Positions 7,823 through 10,203 of a stretch of DNA of 10,203 bases are shown piece by piece. Every line of letters starts with the position of its first letter. Positions within the stretch are counted from its first letter, which is position 1. The DNA lies in contig VBPK01000016.1 of NCBI GenBank assembly GCA_005877225.1, positions 1 to 10,203 on the forward strand. The letters are read 5' to 3'. The translations under genes and the position numbers were made by a program. The notes beneath the pieces are model-generated. The model was given only the letters and a program-made list of their open reading frames with translations, ran no database searches and was not told where the DNA came from. The stretch is from Nitrososphaerota archaeon (lineage in GTDB: Archaea > Thermoproteota > Nitrososphaeria > Nitrososphaerales > Gagatemarchaeaceae).

Positions 7823-8062
7823 CTAGGCTTCGACGAGTGTCTCGGTGCTTCTTACCCCTGCGATGGCGTTTATCGTCCCCGTCAACGCCCTGATCCCGGG
7901 ATAGTCGTCCGTTTCTGCGAATGCGATCATGTCAAAACGCCCGTATACGATGAAGGCCTTCCTCACACCCTTCAACTTCGCCGTCTTCTCAAGAACCGAT
8001 TCCGTCTGAAGGGGTGTGGTCTTGATCAGGATGCACGCGTTGAGCAGCCCTCTTCCCCTCAT
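7823..8062 (-). CDS. stand-alone Lrp/AsnC ligand-binding (RAM) domain protein, 79 aa
   Basis: A small protein made only of the C-terminal effector-binding domain of Lrp/AsnC regulators, with no helix-turn-helix. Family knowledge: such single RAM domains form beta-alpha-beta-beta-alpha-beta dimers that assemble into rings and bind amino acids at the dimer interface. Visible marks are the opening strand LLNACILIKT, the helix before GVRKAFIVYGRFDMIAF (the G-x-[FY]-D turn) and the final strand TETL. ATG at 8062 overlaps the stop of the upstream sister gene as ATGA, so the pair is translationally coupled. Its stop abuts the E2 stop exactly (TAGCTA at 7820-7825). It probably works by pairing with a full-length Lrp protein or as a free amino-acid sensor. 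Location between E2 and E3 suggests a link to branched-chain amino-acid or 2-oxoacid status, which is inference. Confidence 0.85.
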   Translation of the reverse strand: MRGRGLLNACILIKTTPLQTESVLEKTAKLKGVRKAFIVYGRFDMIAFAETDDYPGIRALTGTINAIAGVRSTETLVEA

Positions 8063-8310
8063 CTCCCCTCGACCTGAGGGAGGGTCTCCGTGAAGACGAC
8101 GCCTGCGAGTCTGTTGATCTTCAGTATCGCCCTACCGAGCTCCAGGCTATCTCTCGCCTCCACGTCAGCCACGATGTCAAACCTCCCGAGGACCGAGAAG
8201 GCTCTCATGACCTGAGGAAGCTGCGCCAACCTCGCAGTCACAGTTTCGAACTTTCCCCGCTCGGACCTGATTAGGACGCAGGCAGAAAGCAAACGAAGTC
8301 GAAATGGCAA
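8059..8310 (-). CDS. second stand-alone Lrp/AsnC ligand-binding (RAM) domain protein
   Basis: A sister of the gene that follows it on this strand. Aligned without gaps from LLSACVLIR, about 30 of 71 positions are identical by eye, including GRFD, AGV and TETL, so the two look like an old tandem duplication. There is no DNA-binding domain. The longest frame starts at TTG 8310 (83 aa). A TTG at 8292 gives a 77-aa protein beginning at the first strand of the domain. That shorter form fits better with the TATA-like box at 8315-8323, about 27 nt ahead. It shares ATGA with the downstream gene. Amino-acid binding is expected from the family. The ligand cannot be read from the sequence. It is transcribed divergently from E3. 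Confidence 0.83.
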   Translation of the reverse strand: MPFRLRLLSACVLIRSERGKFETVTARLAQLPQVMRAFSVLGRFDIVADVEARDSLELGRAILKINRLAGVVFTETLPQVEGR

Positions 8311-8314
8311 TTGA

Positions 8315-8323
8315 CTAATTAAC
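8315..8323 (-). promoter_or_regulatory. TATA-like box of the RAM gene pair
   Basis: On the - strand this reads GTTAATTAG, an A/T-rich patch in a GC-rich gap. Its centre is about 27 nt ahead of the TTG at 8292, which would make that codon the leaderless start of the first RAM protein. It is too close to the TTG at 8310 (about 9 nt) to serve that start. The evidence is position and composition only. Confidence 0.5.
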
Positions 8324-8359
8324 TGTTCCCGCCAGTCTTCCTCGAAGGGGTGGGTGAAG

Positions 8360-8366
8360 ATTTAAG
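8360..8366 (+). promoter_or_regulatory. TATA-like box of the E3-lipB transcript
   Basis: ATTTAAG is identical to the first seven bases of the ilvC/ilvD element at 2466. Its centre is about 35 nt ahead of the GTG at 8398, leaving a leader of only a few bases and no ribosome binding site (CCCCCG precedes the GTG). It shares an 87-bp gap with the oppositely directed RAM promoter. Confidence 0.6.
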
Positions 8367-8397
8367 CGACCTCCCGATTCGCCAACTTTGACCCCCG

Positions 8398-9795
8398 GTG
8401 AAGGAAGCGGACCTTACAGTGATTGGAGGCGGTCCGGGAGGCTACGTCTGCGCGATCAGGGCTGCGCAGCTAGGTCTCAGGACACTCCTGGTAGAGGAGA
8501 AGTGGCTCGGCGGCGAGTGCCTCTGGGCGGGATGCATCCCCTCCAAGTCTCTGATAACAGTCGCGAAGCTCTACGAGAAAGTCAAGGAGGCTGAGAAGTT
8601 TGGTCTACTGATCGACGGGGCGCGGATAGATTACGCGGCTCTTCAGAAGTGGAAGTCGCAGGTGATATCCAAGCTTGTCTCTGGCATCGAGGCCCTCTGC
8701 AAGGGGAACGGCGTCGAGCTCGTCATGGGCGAGGCGGAGGTCGGAGGGCGTGAGAAGGTCGTGGTGAGGTCGAAGGAGGGGGTGGAGGAGGTGAAGACGA
8801 AGAGGATCGTGATCGCGACCGGAACTCGTCCCGCGGAGCTTCCGGGGATCGCCTTCGACGGGAGAGTTGTTATCAGCTCCAAGGAGGCGCTGGAACTCAC
8901 CTCGCCTCCGAATGAGCTCCTCGTGGTGGGAGGGGGTGTGGTGGGGTTGGAATTCGCGTGCATGTATCAGAAGCTGGGCAGCCGGATAACCGTCGTGGAA
9001 CTCACTGAGCAGCTCCTCCCCGGAGCGGACCCGGACCTCGTCCGATTGGTGCAGAAGAACTTCGAGAGAAGAGGAGGGAAAGTCTACCTGAAATCTAGGG
9101 TCGCGGCCATCGAGAAGATGCAGGCCTCTGTCGTCGCGAAGGTCGATACCGGAGCTGGCGTGATCAGCCTGGAAGCCGATAAGCTTCTTCTGAGCGTTGG
9201 GAGAAAGCCGAGGACTGAGAAGTTGAACCTCTCGACGATAGGAGTCGAGACGGACCAGCGTGGTTTCATAAAAACCGACAAGCGCATGATGACCAACGTC
9301 GTTGGGATCTACGCGGTCGGCGATGTCAGGGGTCCTCCTCTATTGGCGCACAAAGCCTTCAAGGAGGGGGTCGTCGCGGCCGAGTCGGCGGCGGGGTTGC
9401 CGACGGCCGCTGAGTGGACCACCGTTCCGGACGCCATCTTTACAGACCCCGAAATAGCGACGGCCGGGTTGACCGAGGCGAGGGCGGTTGCCGCGGGTTA
9501 CACCGTGAAGAAGAACAGGTTCCCCTTCGCGGCCCTCGGGAGGGCCCTCTCCACCGGAGAGCCCGAAGGCTTCGTCAAGATTGTCTCCGACGCGTCCAAC
9601 GGGGTGGTTCTGGGGGTCCAGATAGTGGGCCCGGAAGCATCGAACCTCATCAGCGAGGCGGCTCTCGCGATCGAGATGGGCGCCACCGTTGAGGATATCG
9701 CCCTTACGATACATCCACATCCGACACTCTCCGAGGGTCTCATGGAGGCCGCGGAAGCCGCCGAGGGTAAACCGATCCATCAGTTGAAAGTATGA
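8398..9795 (+). CDS. lpdA: dihydrolipoamide dehydrogenase (E3), 465 aa
   Basis: Flavoprotein that reoxidises dihydrolipoyl-E2 and passes electrons to NAD+. The FAD-binding motif GGGPGGY is at residues 10-16. The redox-active disulfide is Cys41-Cys46 in GGECLWAGCIPSK, where the usual LNVG between the cysteines is LWAG. The NAD-binding motif GGGVVGLE (178-185) is followed by Glu201 in VVELTEQ, which suits NAD rather than NADP. The second FAD motif, GIYAVGDV, is at 303-310. The C-terminal HPHPTLSE supplies the catalytic pair His441 and Glu446 across the dimer. Length is normal. Start is GTG 8398, which begins the protein just ahead of the first beta strand and fits the TATA-like box. The last codons overlap the lipB start (ATGA). 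With E1 and E2 nearby, a role in this complex is much more likely than mercuric or glutathione reductase, which share the fold. Confidence 0.95.
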   Translation: MKEADLTVIGGGPGGYVCAIRAAQLGLRTLLVEEKWLGGECLWAGCIPSKSLITVAKLYEKVKEAEKFGLLIDGARIDYAALQKWKSQVISKLVSGIEALCKGNGVELVMGEAEVGGREKVVVRSKEGVEEVKTKRIVIATGTRPAELPGIAFDGRVVISSKEALELTSPPNELLVVGGGVVGLEFACMYQKLGSRITVVELTEQLLPGADPDLVRLVQKNFERRGGKVYLKSRVAAIEKMQASVVAKVDTGAGVISLEADKLLLSVGRKPRTEKLNLSTIGVETDQRGFIKTDKRMMTNVVGIYAVGDVRGPPLLAHKAFKEGVVAAESAAGLPTAAEWTTVPDAIFTDPEIATAGLTEARAVAAGYTVKKNRFPFAALGRALSTGEPEGFVKIVSDASNGVVLGVQIVGPEASNLISEAALAIEMGATVEDIALTIHPHPTLSEGLMEAAEAAEGKPIHQLKV

Positions 9796-10203
9796 AAAAG
9801 GGCAGGGTTCTGGATCTCGGGAGCGGAAGGAGGAAGTACGGGGAGATCTGGCGCCTTCAGAAGGAGCTGGTCGCGGCGAGGGCGAACGACTCCTCTCCTG
9901 ATACTCTGATCTTGGTAGAGCACGAACACGTCGTTACCCTCGGGAGGAGGACGAGCGTCGATAACTTCCGACCCCAGGGGGTCCCCGTCTTTAACGTCGA
10001 GAGGGGCGGAGACGCCACCTACCACGGTCCCGGTCAACTCGTTGGTTACCCGATTATCAAGCTGCAGGACCACGACGTCCAGAGATACCTAAGAATGCTC
10101 GAGGAGGTCCTGATCAGGGTGACGAGGAGTTACGGAATAGAGAGCGAGAGAAGGGAGGGGCAGACCGGCGTCTGGGCTGGAGAAAGGAAGGTGGCGTCGA
10201 TAG
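9792..10203 (+). CDS. lipB: octanoyltransferase LipB, 3' end beyond window
   Basis: Transfers an octanoyl group to the lipoyl-domain lysine, the first step of lipoate assembly before LipA inserts sulfur. ATG at 9792 overlaps the E3 stop (ATGA), so it is coupled to E3. The frame stays open to the window end, giving 137 residues of a usual 210-250. Signature blocks are EHEHVVTLGRR (43-53), RGGDATYHGPGQLVGYPI (71-88) with His78, and TGVWAGERKVASI (125-137) with Lys133 at the place of the catalytic lysine. The catalytic cysteine lies further on and cannot be checked. The motif set separates it from lipoate-protein ligase LplA. Its target is presumably Lys43 of the E2 encoded here. The downstream neighbour, possibly lipA, is outside the window. 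Confidence 0.92.
   Translation, partial: MKKGRVLDLGSGRRKYGEIWRLQKELVAARANDSSPDTLILVEHEHVVTLGRRTSVDNFRPQGVPVFNVERGGDATYHGPGQLVGYPIIKLQDHDVQRYLRMLEEVLIRVTRSYGIESERREGQTGVWAGERKVASI

Noticed and set aside
1..10203. CRISPR arrays, transposons, tRNA or rRNA genes, toxin or defence modules
   Set aside because: No regularly spaced repeats, transposase motifs, RNA gene signatures or defence-type domains were seen. The coding content is metabolic throughout.

Overview
The window looks like a piece of a GC-rich archaeal chromosome. The signs are short A/T-rich TATA-like boxes about 25-35 nt ahead of several starts, start codons with no clear Shine-Dalgarno sequence (leaderless style, with many TTG or GTG starts), a Sulfolobus-like isopropylmalate dehydrogenase, and two stand-alone Lrp/AsnC ligand-binding (RAM) proteins. 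I cannot name the lineage. A TACK-type archaeon (Thermoproteota/Nitrososphaeria/Bathyarchaeia-like) would fit, but that is inference.

Left part (1-4244) is branched-chain amino acid synthesis. It holds the 3' two thirds of a 3-isopropylmalate dehydrogenase (leuB, + strand). Convergent to it is a broken ABC ATPase gene of the ModF/COG1119 type (- strand), which has lost its D-loop-to-H-loop segment and changes frame at the scar. Next comes ketol-acid reductoisomerase (ilvC, - strand). Divergent from ilvC, across a 72-bp gap with one nearly symmetric TATA element, lies dihydroxy-acid dehydratase (ilvD, + strand).

Right part (4329-10203) is a complete 2-oxoacid dehydrogenase complex plus lipoate attachment. 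It contains an E1 in which alpha and beta are fused in one 716-residue chain, a lipoyl E2 acyltransferase, two overlapping RAM-domain genes on the - strand, the E3 dihydrolipoamide dehydrogenase, and the start of the octanoyltransferase lipB, which overlaps the E3 stop and runs off the end.

The two halves could be linked. IlvC and IlvD make 2-oxoisovalerate and 2-oxo-3-methylvalerate, the substrates of a branched-chain 2-oxoacid dehydrogenase. The E1-E2-E3 set could oxidise these or pyruvate, LipB would start lipoylation of E2, and the RAM proteins are plausible amino-acid sensors. Sequence alone does not fix the E1 substrate.

I see no CRISPR array, transposon, tRNA or rRNA, and no gene-free stretch longer than 300 bases. 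Nothing here is clearly a novel system. The most notable points are the fused E1, the RAM pair inside the complex locus, LipB in a probable archaeon, the decayed ABC gene, and a probable one-base frame problem at the start of ilvD.
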